Assembly (NCBI RefSeq): GCF_000427295.1
Contig: NZ_ATNM01000134.1
Location: 50,359-114,358 of the forward strand
Source of the DNA: Cyclobacterium qasimii M12-11B
GTDB lineage: Bacteria > Bacteroidota > Bacteroidia > Cytophagales > Cyclobacteriaceae
Length of the DNA: 64,000 nucleotides
Reading direction: 5' to 3'
Both the position numbers and the translations under genes were made by a program. Shown piece after piece: positions 1 through 8,927 of the stretch (its first letter is position 1; each line of letters begins with the position of its first letter). The notes beneath the pieces are model-generated. The model saw only the letters and a program-made list of their open reading frames with translations. It had not been told where the DNA came from and ran no database searches.

Positions 1-1341
1 CTCCAAAGGACCTGACAATTGTTCTCCATTACAACCCAGGATTAAAGCCTGAAAGTCTTTGTAAAGGGTTTCAACTTCAAAAATATCGTCCCATCCTTTA
101 CTTTCAGGTCGGTTAGAGGAGAGAATTGTTTTATTTTCTGACGTAATGAATAAGCCAAAATCATCCTGAGATGAATTATAAGGAATTCCCAGATTTCTTA
201 TGTCTGAAAACCTAACTCCAGTAACACTGGACTCAAATAAATCAAGCCCACCAAGACCAATATGACCATCCGATGCAAAATACAGCTTGCCATCTTTCAG
301 GTAAGGGGCACTTTCATTTCCTTCGGAGTTGATTTTACTACCTAGATTGACAGGGGTATTAAATTCAAAATCTCCATTATAATCCATATAGTACAAGTCA
401 AACCCACCTAGTCCACCAGGCATGTCTGATGAAAAATACAGCCGCTTGTTCGTTTCATCTACAAATGGATTCTTTATCCCGTATTCAAGGGGAGAATTGA
501 TCGACAAGCCTTTGAAATCTGACAATTGACCTTCCGCGTTAATCTGGCTATAATAAATTTCTGAATTGACCTCATAGCTTCCCGACTGCCTAATGTCTTT
601 GGTTACTGTATAGAAAAGGACAGGGCTTTCTTGTAAAGCATAAGGATCCGTAGCATGAAATACATTTGGTACCGGAATAGCAAGCGAGACAATTTCTCCT
701 GATTCATCCATTCGGTAAATACTCAAAAAGTCTCTACCGGTCCAATCTGAATTCTTATCGTAATATTTATAGCTCTTAACAAACCTAAGTCCTCGTTTCT
801 TTCGGTCGGATTCTCCTCCTCTATCTGATGAGAAATAAATATTGCCATCACTATCTTTGGTAAATCCGAAATCAGCGCTTGTAGTATTTACACCACCAAC
901 CCCGATTACTCCAGCATTTGCTTTGGTACCATACCAGTGTTTTAAAGAGTCTAAATTGAGATTTGTTGTTGGAGAGGAAAGTTTTCCATTTTTTGATTCC
1001 AATGCTTCAAATACTTCATCTCTTTTATCAGCTTGGTTAGCAGCAGCTATATACGATAACTGATCCTCATTGGTGGCATCTGAGAATTCCACAGCTTTTT
1101 TCCACCAATCATAACTTTTCTGATAATCCCTCAACAAGGTAAAACCCTCGGCCGCACCTTTCGCAGCCCTATAGGTCGCTTTCTTATTGTATGCTTCCGC
1201 ATAACCATTGGCAGCTTCATAATAATTTGATTCCACAGCTTTTTGCTGGGCATACCTTAACAGTCCATTCTGAGCCTGCACTTGACAGACCATGGCACTG
1301 AATAAAATTACAGGCAAGAAATAAATAAAAATCTTTTTCAT
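1..1341 (-). CDS. OmpA/PD40-type envelope protein, C-terminus outside window
   Basis: The frame is open from an ATG at 1341 to the window edge (447 codons, no stop), so the 3' end is missing. It begins with a signal peptide (MKKIFIYFLPVILFSAM, ending VQAQ) and a TPR-like helical stretch (about residues 25-105). Next come beta-propeller-like PD40/WD40 blades with recurring FSSDRGG, YFSSDMPGGLGGFDLYY and YFASDGHIGLGGLDLF motifs. In Bacteroidota this architecture normally continues into a carboxypeptidase-regulatory-like domain and a C-terminal OmpA peptidoglycan-binding domain; neither is visible here. It follows the PorP/SprF gene by 2 nt and is last in a three-gene unit with a large T9SS-type secreted protein. 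PorE-like proteins of this build anchor T9SS parts to peptidoglycan, so an envelope-anchoring role for the cassette is inferred. Confidence 0.85.
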   Translation of the reverse strand, partial: MKKIFIYFLPVILFSAMVCQVQAQNGLLRYAQQKAVESNYYEAANGYAEAYNKKATYRAAKGAAEGFTLLRDYQKSYDWWKKAVEFSDATNEDQLSYIAAANQADKRDEVFEALESKNGKLSSPTTNLNLDSLKHWYGTKANAGVIGVGGVNTTSADFGFTKDSDGNIYFSSDRGGESDRKKRGLRFVKSYKYYDKNSDWTGRDFLSIYRMDESGEIVSLAIPVPNVFHATDPYALQESPVLFYTVTKDIRQSGSYEVNSEIYYSQINAEGQLSDFKGLSINSPLEYGIKNPFVDETNKRLYFSSDMPGGLGGFDLYYMDYNGDFEFNTPVNLGSKINSEGNESAPYLKDGKLYFASDGHIGLGGLDLFESSVTGVRFSDIRNLGIPYNSSQDDFGLFITSENKTILSSNRPESKGWDDIFEVETLYKDFQALILGCNGEQLSGPLE

Positions 1342-1343
1342 AT

Positions 1344-2318
1344 TTAGAACCATCTTGGGTTTTTCATATTCACTTTTCTTGGAGAGATATAGTAACCTAA
1401 AGACATCTCATGACTATTGTTTCTCAGTCCACTAAGGGCATTGGTTTGCACATCATAGGCATATCCCAATCTGAGTTTTTCTGTAGCAAACAATTCGAGT
1501 ATTAAGGCAACAGCATTTTTAGAAGAAAGGCCTGTTGGCAATTCAGTTGCACCAACCTTTAGGTTCGTCCGGTAAGAAGCACCTGCCCAAATCCTATCCA
1601 TAAATAAGAACATACCGTTAAGGTCCAGGTTAGTTGGGCCACTCCCTCCGTTTCTCATGAGAAAAGAAGGTTTAAACTGTACTTCGTCAGAAATAGGAAA
1701 CAAGGCCCCTGCCGTCAGGTAATAGTGAACATCATGATAAGCCAAAGCAACTGCTTTATCTTCAAGGCTATTTTTACCTATTAAATTGTATGCACTGAAT
1801 CCCGCATAAAATTTGGGAGTATGAAAAAAGATTCCCGTGTTTAAGTTAGGCGTATAAACATTGATCCTTCCTTCTGGTAATTCACCATCTCCAAAATCAT
1901 TGGGGTCAAACATGGTACCGTCTATAGCATACTCTGAAACCCCTCCACTCACTCCAATTCCTAAAAAGGATGAATTTCCAGTTTGAATTCTATAGGCATA
2001 GGTCACCAAAGCAGTATTGGTTTTAGTAGGACCTACTTCATCAGTCATAATCGATGCACCAAAACCCATCAAACCTTCATTTGCACTTAGGTCAGCCGTT
2101 ACCGTAAAAGTGGTAGGTGCGCTAGGCAAGCCTCCCCACTGGCTCCTGTAAGTAGACTGAACATAATGCTCCCCTTTGTATCCTGCATAGGCAGGGTTGA
2201 CATGTAAGCCATTAAACATGTATTGGCTAAACTGGGGCAACTGCTGGGCCACAGACCAATTGGTCCCAACAGGAAATAATATCACCAAAAATCCAAAAAC
2301 TCTAAAAATATTCTTCAT
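1344..2318 (-). CDS. PorP/SprF family type IX secretion outer-membrane protein
   Basis: About 324 aa, with a signal peptide (MKNIFRVFGFLVILFPVG, cleavage near SVAQQ) and the family hallmark QLPQFSQYMFNGLHVNPAYAG, followed by repeated short amphipathic strands typical of a beta-barrel. The upstream in-frame ATG at 2351 would add 11 residues before the signal peptide, so the start at 2318 is preferred. PorP/SprF proteins are outer-membrane T9SS components; many paralogues are encoded next to one secreted protein with a type B (gliding-associated) C-terminal domain and are needed for its export or surface attachment. The neighbour at 2359-5301 has exactly such a domain. Family call is firm; the dedicated-partner role is inferred from context. 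Confidence 0.92.
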   Translation of the reverse strand: MKNIFRVFGFLVILFPVGTNWSVAQQLPQFSQYMFNGLHVNPAYAGYKGEHYVQSTYRSQWGGLPSAPTTFTVTADLSANEGLMGFGASIMTDEVGPTKTNTALVTYAYRIQTGNSSFLGIGVSGGVSEYAIDGTMFDPNDFGDGELPEGRINVYTPNLNTGIFFHTPKFYAGFSAYNLIGKNSLEDKAVALAYHDVHYYLTAGALFPISDEVQFKPSFLMRNGGSGPTNLDLNGMFLFMDRIWAGASYRTNLKVGATELPTGLSSKNAVALILELFATEKLRLGYAYDVQTNALSGLRNNSHEMSLGYYISPRKVNMKNPRWF

Positions 2319-2358
2319 CGAACTTATTATTTTAATGCTGCTACTATACACAAAATCA

Positions 2359-5301
2359 CTATTTTATGACTTGAACCCAACCTTTATAGGTCTGCTCATC
2401 ACCACTATTGTCCGTGATCACTAAGACATAAAAGTAAGCTCCCGCATTCAGTCCTGGTGCTGACCAATCGTTATTGTAATCCTCAGATTCAAAAACATGG
2501 TCACCATTCCGATTGAGAATAGTCAAAGAACTTTTCGCAAAAGCTTCAATGCCTTTTATTTCAAAAGTATCGTTCTTACCATCCAGATTTCCCGGGGTAA
2601 TAACATTTGGAACAAAAAACCTGATGATTTGATTGGTATCACTATCATCCTGATTGGCTGAGTTGTTGTCTTGATCATCTGGTACTGCCACATTCACCGT
2701 ATTGGTCACTGTGCCTAAACCGCTAGCCTGCACTTTGATCAGGTAAACGATTTCCTGACTTGCCGCTATGGTTGGAATAGTCCAGCTTAAAGTATTGCCC
2801 GAAAGCGTTGCTCCTGGGTCTGTACCCGTAAAGCCAATAAACACCACATTGGTTGGTAATTGATCACTCACCTGAACATTCTCGGCTGAATTTGCTCCAT
2901 TGTTTGTAATTCGAATTTCATATTCAAATTCGTTCCCTTCATATATGGCCTTGCCAAAAGAGGTCTTCGAAACACTTATATCGACAGATTTGGCGATTAC
3001 CTCCACAGGAGAAGCGATCACCAGGTCTGTAAATTCACCTATATTGATATTAGCAGTGTTGATTTTTTCACCACGTTCAACGCCCATTGCTTCTAGTTGA
3101 AGGCTTGTTGATTGTCCCGCAGCAAGTGCAGCAATCACCCAACTACCGTCTGTACTTTGGGCTGGTGTAGTTCCCATGTTTAATAAACCTGAAGGAAGCG
3201 GATCTGAGACTAATATATCTGTCAAGTCAAATTCCGAGTTATTGGTCAATGAAATGGTATAAGTCACTATTCCTCCAATCTGGATTTCTGACACATTGGA
3301 AGTTTTACTCAATTCCAAAATAATTGGTCTTACGAGAATACTCACCTTCGCCTGATCGCAAAACAGCCTATCTGTATTTTCACAGATTTCATAGGTAAAT
3401 GTATCACCTCCTGAAAAATTAATATCAGGAGTATAAGTAACTAAACCTCCAACACCAACAGCAATTGATCCATTTTCAGGATTTTCTGTAATCAATAAGG
3501 TCTCTTCAAGTATTGCGCCTACATTGGTAAAATCATTGTCCAAAATAGAAATGTCAATGGCTACATTTTGATTGGTAACCACTTCATCAGCCTTTGCTTC
3601 TAGTTTAACATCCTGTAGTGAGAACCTTATTTCTCCCTGATCTTTATTGGTAGGGTTGATGGCCTCAACAAGATCGTACATCAACACGTAATCACCTTCT
3701 GGCAAACCGGTAGGCAACTCAAGCACACCGTCTTCAGAAAGGGTAACTCCTGTAAGCCCATCATTGTCTGTCAAAACAGCATTCACCCGATCTGTTGTTA
3801 CAGGTTCATTATTTAGTAAGTCATTGTCCAGTACATTCCCTAGTTCACCAGCCCTATTCAAGTTGATTGGCCCAAAATCATCATTTACCGCAACCAAAAC
3901 TGTAGATTCTACAGTGATTGTTACTTTGGCCTGATCACATTTTCCAGGATCTTCTTTGTCACAAATTTGATAAACCAATTCATAATCACCTGCAGGAGTT
4001 CCTTCCTGAATGTCAATCGAACCATCGTCAGTCAATACAATTTTTCCACCTGAATTATTGCTAACAGTGGTCAGGTTTACGTTCTCAACTAGTGCAGGCA
4101 ATCCGTTTAACAGGTCATTGTCCAATACATTCAATACGCTGTCTTTGCCAAAACTATCGTCGAGATCGATGCTATCATCAAAGGCTAAAGGAATGTATTC
4201 TATGACTTCTATGGTAACTTCTGCCTGATCTGAGTCTCCACCACCTGTAGAAATTTCATATACTAGTTTATATTCACCAGGTGGAGTATTAGGTGCTACA
4301 TCTACTGTACCATCAAGATTTAATTTCACATTCCCAATAGGGAAAGAGGTGATGGTTTCCAAAGTCACATCAATGGGATTCAAAGGAAAACCATTCAGCT
4401 CATCATTGTCAAAAACATTGAGTACTCCTTCAGCTCCTAATTCACTGTTTACTCTTTCTGCCAAATCTGGCGTTGCAGAAATAGCGTTTACAAAGAAAAC
4501 CAGCTTTCCATCAGGTTCATTTACGGCTATTATTCTAATTCCAAAAATAGGTTCAGCCGATTCAAATATAGCTGGAGAAAAAAGAACCATGTATTGGGTT
4601 TGTGTTGGCACATTGGACACGTGGTTAATCCCAGTATTCCACTGATAACCCCTTACCTGAATTATTTTTGCACTTTCTATCGGGTTGCCGGCCTTGTCCA
4701 AGGCGATAAAATCTGTCGCTGAATTTCCATTTCTTTCCGTGAAAAGTAAATAGCCTGAGGTTACCACCTGATCCTTGTATTCCAAGTCTACAAATGCTTC
4801 ACCTTGGGGAATAGACGGTTGCCCGTTGATATCCCAGTAGGATCTAATGTCGGGTGTTGAAACCACCGTTTCCAAACTACTCAAAAACTCAGGGTCCCTG
4901 TGGTTTGTGATCGTATTGTCAGAGTGTACAATTTGAATGGCCTCAGCCCTAACGTCCAAAGAACCAATAACTGGGTTTGGGTTCTCTACACTTGGGTCTC
5001 TTGTCGTCGCATAAATCACCTTATCCGAACTAATCTTAATAGAACTAATCACTACAGGAACATCTGCTGGACTAGGATTTTCATTTCCATCAGGAGAGGT
5101 CTGAATTAATTCATTGCCCTCAATGACATACCGCACTTCCTCTATGAGGATATTATTCTCGGTACCCGTGACAGTTACAGTTTGAGCTGAAACGGGTCCA
5201 AAAATGGCAAAACAGAATAGTAAAACAAATGGAATAAACTTTATGGGCTTCCTTAAAAAAAAATCAAGCCCAAGCTGTACCAATAAAATTAATCTTTTCA
5301 T
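2359..5301 (-). CDS. Large secreted repeat protein with gliding/T9SS type B C-terminal domain
   Basis: 980 aa. The N-terminus carries a long signal region (hydrophobic core FIPFVLLFCFAIFGPVSAQ). Residues about 290-560 hold three similar segments marked by VLNVFDNDELNG, VLNVLDNDLLNG and GNVLDNDLLNN, each followed by GDY/EYKLVYEI-type strands. About 570-660 is a cadherin-like segment (TYTPDINFSGGDTFTYEIC). About 665-890 are two DUF11-type repeats (LSKTSNVSEIQIGGIVTYTI; ISVSKTSFGKAIYEGNEFEY). The last roughly 85 residues (NVITPGNLDGKNDTFEIKGI to KGWVQVIK) match the gliding motility-associated C-terminal domain recognised by the type IX secretion system. It is probably a cell-surface or extracellular adhesin-like protein; the ligand is unknown. 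First gene of a unit with PorP/SprF and an OmpA/PD40 protein, with a good promoter at 5366-5397. Confidence 0.9.
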   Translation of the reverse strand: MKRLILLVQLGLDFFLRKPIKFIPFVLLFCFAIFGPVSAQTVTVTGTENNILIEEVRYVIEGNELIQTSPDGNENPSPADVPVVISSIKISSDKVIYATTRDPSVENPNPVIGSLDVRAEAIQIVHSDNTITNHRDPEFLSSLETVVSTPDIRSYWDINGQPSIPQGEAFVDLEYKDQVVTSGYLLFTERNGNSATDFIALDKAGNPIESAKIIQVRGYQWNTGINHVSNVPTQTQYMVLFSPAIFESAEPIFGIRIIAVNEPDGKLVFFVNAISATPDLAERVNSELGAEGVLNVFDNDELNGFPLNPIDVTLETITSFPIGNVKLNLDGTVDVAPNTPPGEYKLVYEISTGGGDSDQAEVTIEVIEYIPLAFDDSIDLDDSFGKDSVLNVLDNDLLNGLPALVENVNLTTVSNNSGGKIVLTDDGSIDIQEGTPAGDYELVYQICDKEDPGKCDQAKVTITVESTVLVAVNDDFGPINLNRAGELGNVLDNDLLNNEPVTTDRVNAVLTDNDGLTGVTLSEDGVLELPTGLPEGDYVLMYDLVEAINPTNKDQGEIRFSLQDVKLEAKADEVVTNQNVAIDISILDNDFTNVGAILEETLLITENPENGSIAVGVGGLVTYTPDINFSGGDTFTYEICENTDRLFCDQAKVSILVRPIILELSKTSNVSEIQIGGIVTYTISLTNNSEFDLTDILVSDPLPSGLLNMGTTPAQSTDGSWVIAALAAGQSTSLQLEAMGVERGEKINTANINIGEFTDLVIASPVEVIAKSVDISVSKTSFGKAIYEGNEFEYEIRITNNGANSAENVQVSDQLPTNVVFIGFTGTDPGATLSGNTLSWTIPTIAASQEIVYLIKVQASGLGTVTNTVNVAVPDDQDNNSANQDDSDTNQIIRFFVPNVITPGNLDGKNDTFEIKGIEAFAKSSLTILNRNGDHVFESEDYNNDWSAPGLNAGAYFYVLVITDNSGDEQTYKGWVQVIK

Positions 5302-5365
5302 ATAAAATTAAACTTAAAAACTAGTAACAACACCGCTATACAAAACAAAAGAATAAAATAGTCCC

Positions 5366-5397
5366 CAAAAATAGGACTTTTATTTATAACTGACAAT
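5366..5397 (-). promoter_or_regulatory. Bacteroidota-type promoter for the T9SS cassette
   Basis: On the minus strand, ATTG (5397-5394) is followed after 20 nt by TATTTTTG (5373-5366), matching the Bacteroidota -33 TTG / -7 TAnnTTTG pattern. The predicted start lies about 55-60 nt before the ATG at 5301. Inferred from sequence only. Confidence 0.6.
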
Positions 5398-5458
5398 AGC
5401 CTGAAAGGCACATATTTACTATATTATATAGTTTTTCTGTTCTATTTAATTTCTAAAA

Positions 5459-5490
5459 AGCCAGGTAACTCAATAAAGAGCTACCTGGCA
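5459..5490 (-). terminator. Rho-independent terminator after the LruC gene
   Basis: GCCAGGTA (5460-5467) pairs with TACCTGGC (5482-5489); CTC/GAG extends the stem past one mismatch, closing a loop of about 6 nt. On the minus strand the stem is followed by TTTTT. It lies 50 nt past the stop of the gene ending at 5539. Confidence 0.8.
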
Positions 5491-5538
5491 TTTAAAAACA
5501 TAAACCAACCTTTGTAATAAAAATACTATTAAGAAAAT

Positions 5539-7026
5539 TTATTTCGCATTTAACAATACTTTCTCGGTGCGGTAACCTTTGTTATCCTGGTACCAATCTG
5601 GATAGGCTTCCCCTCCAGTAGCGGCCCACTTATAAAACATATTGTATCCTGTGGTGATACTTTCTTTGTTCATTAAGTAAGGAATACTTTCAGTCACATT
5701 TAATGCCCATGGAAGTCCATTGTCTTTTCCTCTGTAGAACGCATCTTCATCCCCTGTGGAATTGTCTTCTTTTGTTCCAAATAGGGATTTATCTACATGT
5801 GCTGTTGGCATTTTGCCAGGCAGGTGAATTTCGACACCACGCTTTTGATTAACAATTAGAAAGGGATTGAAATTATCCAACTTAATTTCATCAAGCTTTA
5901 CGTTTGCCGCTACTTTGTCACCAATCTTTAGGTACATTGTAATCCGCATTTTCTCAACAGCCTGCATAGGGAATTTTGGATCGGTATTGATCCCTACGGA
6001 TCCTCCACCTGGGTGGGTCAATACATTCGCAACATCATCAAATGCTATAATGGTAGCAAATTCATTGCCCTCTTCCAGACCATTATCTATAAATTTATGT
6101 ATGGTATTGGCCTTAATTTTGGAACCTTCCACTTTATAAACCTGCTCTGGTGAAATACCCGTAATCTCTATACCGAAACCATTGGAATAGCCAGCACCTG
6201 CAGCCCTTGGTAAAATATCAATCAACAATTCAACTATCTCTCCTTCAGCGTCAGTAACCCTGTTGATCTCGTAATCCAATACCAAGTCATTGAAATCATA
6301 ATCTCCTTTAGCTGGCCATAAATCTTCAAACATCAATGTGCCAGGACCTTCCGGAGTAAGGTAATTATTATACGCTTTGTATTTATCATCTGGGTAATCA
6401 TCTTCATCATCTATCACGCCGTCACCATCTGAATCTATTTTCTCTCCTTTAGGAAAGCAATTGGTAGAAGGGTCTGAATAATACTCACCAGGAATCTCAA
6501 TATTATCCATTCCTAATAAAACATCATCTCCATAAACCATGAAAACCAATTGAATTTTTCCTATCTCCCCTTCCATATCTTTGGAGATTTTAAAATCGGC
6601 TTTTTTAGTTTTATCCTTATTTTTACTCCCGGCGTTTACTTCATGGTAACCTAGGTATTCATAATCTGAGCTCTCTCCATTTTTCTGGTTATCAGCGTCA
6701 AAAGGTATAAAGAAAGCATAAATCTTTGCTTCATCTACACCGGAATAAGGCGTCACATCCAATTCAATCTTACCTTGATCCATCTTTAACCATGGAGATT
6801 TTATATCACCCCGATATCCATCACTGCTTCCTTTGGTTAAAAAACTGTACTTTCCTTCACTAACATAATCTGACTCATCCGTCAAAGTTACATTATAAAA
6901 ATCCCAACATGCGGAATAGTAATCTTTTATATTACCCAATTCCCCATCATTCTCAATATAGTCTGACTTGGCAAAAGACTGAAAACTAACCAATCCCAAT
7001 AAATAACAAAATAATAATTTTCTCAT
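5539..7026 (-). CDS. LruC domain-containing exported protein
   Basis: 495 aa with a signal peptide (MRKLLFCYLLGLVSFQSFA). Residues about 20-190 look like a beta-sandwich. DSDGDGVIDDEDDYPDD (about 200-216) is a calcium-binding, thrombospondin-3/EF-hand-like loop. It is followed by the LruC signature LMFEDLWPAKGDYDFNDLV (about 233-251) and a long LruC domain to the C-terminus. LruC-domain proteins are Bacteroidota and spirochaete surface or exported proteins of unknown biochemical function. The gene follows a lipoprotein gene by 30 nt in the same direction and ends at a strong terminator, so the two form an operon. No T9SS C-terminal domain is visible. Confidence 0.85.
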   Translation of the reverse strand: MRKLLFCYLLGLVSFQSFAKSDYIENDGELGNIKDYYSACWDFYNVTLTDESDYVSEGKYSFLTKGSSDGYRGDIKSPWLKMDQGKIELDVTPYSGVDEAKIYAFFIPFDADNQKNGESSDYEYLGYHEVNAGSKNKDKTKKADFKISKDMEGEIGKIQLVFMVYGDDVLLGMDNIEIPGEYYSDPSTNCFPKGEKIDSDGDGVIDDEDDYPDDKYKAYNNYLTPEGPGTLMFEDLWPAKGDYDFNDLVLDYEINRVTDAEGEIVELLIDILPRAAGAGYSNGFGIEITGISPEQVYKVEGSKIKANTIHKFIDNGLEEGNEFATIIAFDDVANVLTHPGGGSVGINTDPKFPMQAVEKMRITMYLKIGDKVAANVKLDEIKLDNFNPFLIVNQKRGVEIHLPGKMPTAHVDKSLFGTKEDNSTGDEDAFYRGKDNGLPWALNVTESIPYLMNKESITTGYNMFYKWAATGGEAYPDWYQDNKGYRTEKVLLNAK

Positions 7027-7056
7027 TGCATTAATAGTTTAAAAATTTTAGTGACT

Positions 7057-7518
7057 TTATTCAGCGCTTAATTCAGCGAATTCTACATTTAGTGCATCGG
7101 CTTCTCTTTCGGTTTCAAAACTAAAAGAGGCTACTTGGTTTGTAACTTCAGCTGACTTCTCAGTAGCACCATATTTCATAACAATCACATCGATTCCGGT
7201 AGGTAAGTCAAAGGTCATTTCAAAATCTTCATGCATTTTATGTGAGCCTCCAAAAAATTCAGTCCCTTCACCTGTTAATAAAGAAAGCTTTTGATCAACA
7301 CCTACATCAATTGACAATCCTTCAATATTTACTGTAATCTCATTGGTAGTTTTCCAATCAAAAAACTCTGATACAACCAAATCATTAATGGTTTCTAAAT
7401 CATTGGTGATCAACTTCGTATTGTCTTCCAATTGTTCTTCAACACAGGAGGAGAAAAATACCATCGTAGGGACAATCAATGTCAAGATGCGTAATCTAAT
7501 TTTTTTGCTGTTTTTCAT
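7057..7518 (-). CDS. Small lipoprotein of unknown function
   Basis: 153 aa. A lysine/arginine-rich N-terminus and a hydrophobic stretch (LRILTLIVPTMVFFSSC) end in a lipobox-type cysteine near residue 25, predicting a lipoprotein. The mature part is acidic (VEEQLEDNTKLITNDLETIN) and beta-rich, with no recognised enzymatic motif. It is first gene of the pair with the LruC-domain protein; in many Bacteroidota a short lipoprotein precedes LruC-domain genes, so a shared surface role is inferred. A CRP-like palindrome lies 34 nt upstream. Confidence 0.65.
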   Translation of the reverse strand: MKNSKKIRLRILTLIVPTMVFFSSCVEEQLEDNTKLITNDLETINDLVVSEFFDWKTTNEITVNIEGLSIDVGVDQKLSLLTGEGTEFFGGSHKMHEDFEMTFDLPTGIDVIVMKYGATEKSAEVTNQVASFSFETEREADALNVEFAELSAE

Positions 7519-7551
7519 TGTTCTGCTGTTTACTATAATTAAAAAAAGTAG

Positions 7552-7567
7552 TGTGACTTATATCACG
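7552..7567. promoter_or_regulatory. CRP/FNR-like palindrome upstream of the lipoprotein-LruC pair
   Basis: TGTGACTTATATCACG fits TGTGA-N6-TCACA at nine of ten defined positions. It sits 34 nt upstream of the ATG at 7518, where a Crp/Fnr-family protein could act. No regulator gene is nearby, so the assignment rests on the motif alone. Confidence 0.35.
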
Positions 7568-8041
7568 TAAATAATAATGATTCAAAGGTCCTCTTTTTCA
7601 AGTGCACTTAGGGAATTTTTCGACCAACGTGGAAAAATGGTCGGTGAAAGCTTCTTTTAAGAGGGTAGAATATTTACTATCTGTTGGTTTTCAGGTATAA
7701 ATGTAAAGAACATATAAAGGGTAAAAAAGTATTTTTATGCAAAACAACCCAATAAAATGACACAAAATTCTTTTCTCTATGTAAAAACCAAATATTATAG
7801 TAGGAAAAATATGATATACGTTATTATGCTTTACACCCCATCTTTTATGTTGATTGGTTAAAAATTTTATAGAAAGCACCTACTTTATAAAATTAGAGAC
7901 AAGCTAATTATTGCCCTTAAAGCAATATAAATGGTTTAAAAACAGGCATTAAGTAAGATTTCAGGTTACCCTTAATTTTTAACAATCATTTGCCATAATC
8001 TCTGACCCAAGCGCTATTAGATACATGGCTATTCTACTGTA
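7568..8041. other. Intergenic stretch without a recognisable gene
   Basis: AT-rich. The only longer reading frame (minus strand, 7691-7879, 62 codons) has no start context and an improbable composition. A short inverted repeat, CGACCA/TGGTCG (7621-7643), is the only local structure seen. Confidence 0.5.
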
Positions 8042-8209
8042 ATGTTACTTTCCCGCTCAGAAAAAGGAATTGTTGCTGACGACGAACTTCAAAATGAAAT
8101 GAGACTTTCGATGATCAACTTCTCGGACTATGCCAATAGAAATGGAATGGATCCTGAAGAAACTAATAAGTTACTTCTGAATATTAAAAACGAATTAAAT
8201 CGGGATTGA
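8042..8209 (+). CDS. Possible small protein, 55 aa, unknown
   Basis: A short frame from ATG 8042 to TGA 8209 encodes a charged, probably helical peptide (starts MLLSRSEKGIVADDELQNEM, ends NIKNELNRD). The composition looks coding-like (many Asn, Glu, Leu; no odd runs), and no competing frame covers it. No domain is recognised. It lies 143 nt upstream of the HAD gene on the same strand. It could be a small cytosolic protein or chance. Confidence 0.35.
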   Translation: MLLSRSEKGIVADDELQNEMRLSMINFSDYANRNGMDPEETNKLLLNIKNELNRD

Positions 8210-8352
8210 AGGCAAATAAAAAGGAATGGTCTTAGTGGCCATTCATTTTCAATCTCTCATAACCAAAAAAAATAACTGACAACTATACTATTAACAGAAG
8301 CAACAAGTTCATATAATACAGGTAAATTGAAAAGTAAATAATTTAAAAAGAA

Positions 8353-8803
8353 ATGATCATTCCCTCAGGCAAAACCATTGCGATAGATTTTGACGGCACA
8401 ATCGTAGAACATGCCTATCCAAAAATTGGTAAAAAAATGCTTTTTGCTTTTGAAACAATTAGGGAATTAGAAAAAAGGACATCGATTGGTATTGTGGACC
8501 TATAGGGAAGGATCTCTACTTGAGGATGCCGTCCGTTTTTGTACTGAGAATGGAGTAACGTTCTTTGCTGTAAATGAAAGTTACCCAGGGGAAAACAACG
8601 AATCTGAGTACCCTAGAAAGTTAAATGTGGACGTTTTTATAGATGACCGAAACATTGGAGGCTTTCTGGGTTGGGAATCGGTATGGCAGATGTTACATCC
8701 TGAAGGTGGGGACTTCCACCACCAATTGAAAAATTCAGAGGCACATTTCAATTACCCTCATCAAAGGAAAAAATGGTGGCAATTTTTTGGTGATTCTAAT
8801 TAA
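8353..8803 (+). pseudogene. BT0820-like HAD hydrolase, frameshifted as read
   Basis: The first frame (ATG 8353) encodes MIIPSGKTIAIDFDGTIVEH, containing the HAD motif I DFDGT, and continues to FETIRELEK. The matching C-terminal part (GHRLVLWTYREG, then FIDDRNIGG) is in the next frame and runs to 8803. The two join across six A at 8471-8476; one A too many (or two too few) restores a single protein of about 150 aa, the usual size of this small Bacteroidota HAD phosphatase family. All expected motifs are present apart from the shift, so a sequencing error is likelier than decay. Substrate unknown; magnesium-dependent phosphohydrolase activity is inferred from the family. Confidence 0.8.
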
Positions 8804-8887
8804 AAAATAGGGGCCAGTTACTTAGTACTTGATAGGAGTAATACCGCTTAAACTTAAATCACAGTAAAACGGATCCTCTAAAAAAAT

Positions 8888-8920
8888 AAACAAACTGCTG
8901 CATAACACAGCAGTTTGTTT
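8888..8920 (-). terminator. Rho-independent terminator after the bshC operon
   Basis: AAACAAACTGCTG (8888-8900) and CAGCAGTTTGTTT (8908-8920) form a perfect 13-bp stem with a 7-nt loop. On the minus strand a T-rich tail (ATTTTTT) follows. It lies 8 nt past the stop of the beta-barrel gene. Confidence 0.85.
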
Positions 8921-8927
8921 AAAATCA

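Noticed and set aside
7691..7879. 62-codon minus-strand reading frame
   Set aside because: Lies in AT-rich non-coding DNA with unusual composition and no start context or neighbour relation.
8471..8477. AAAAAAG heptamer as a programmed frameshift site in the HAD gene
   Set aside because: The reading frame across it is not X XXY YYZ and the shift needed is +1, not -1; other genes here are broken similarly, so an indel error is simpler.
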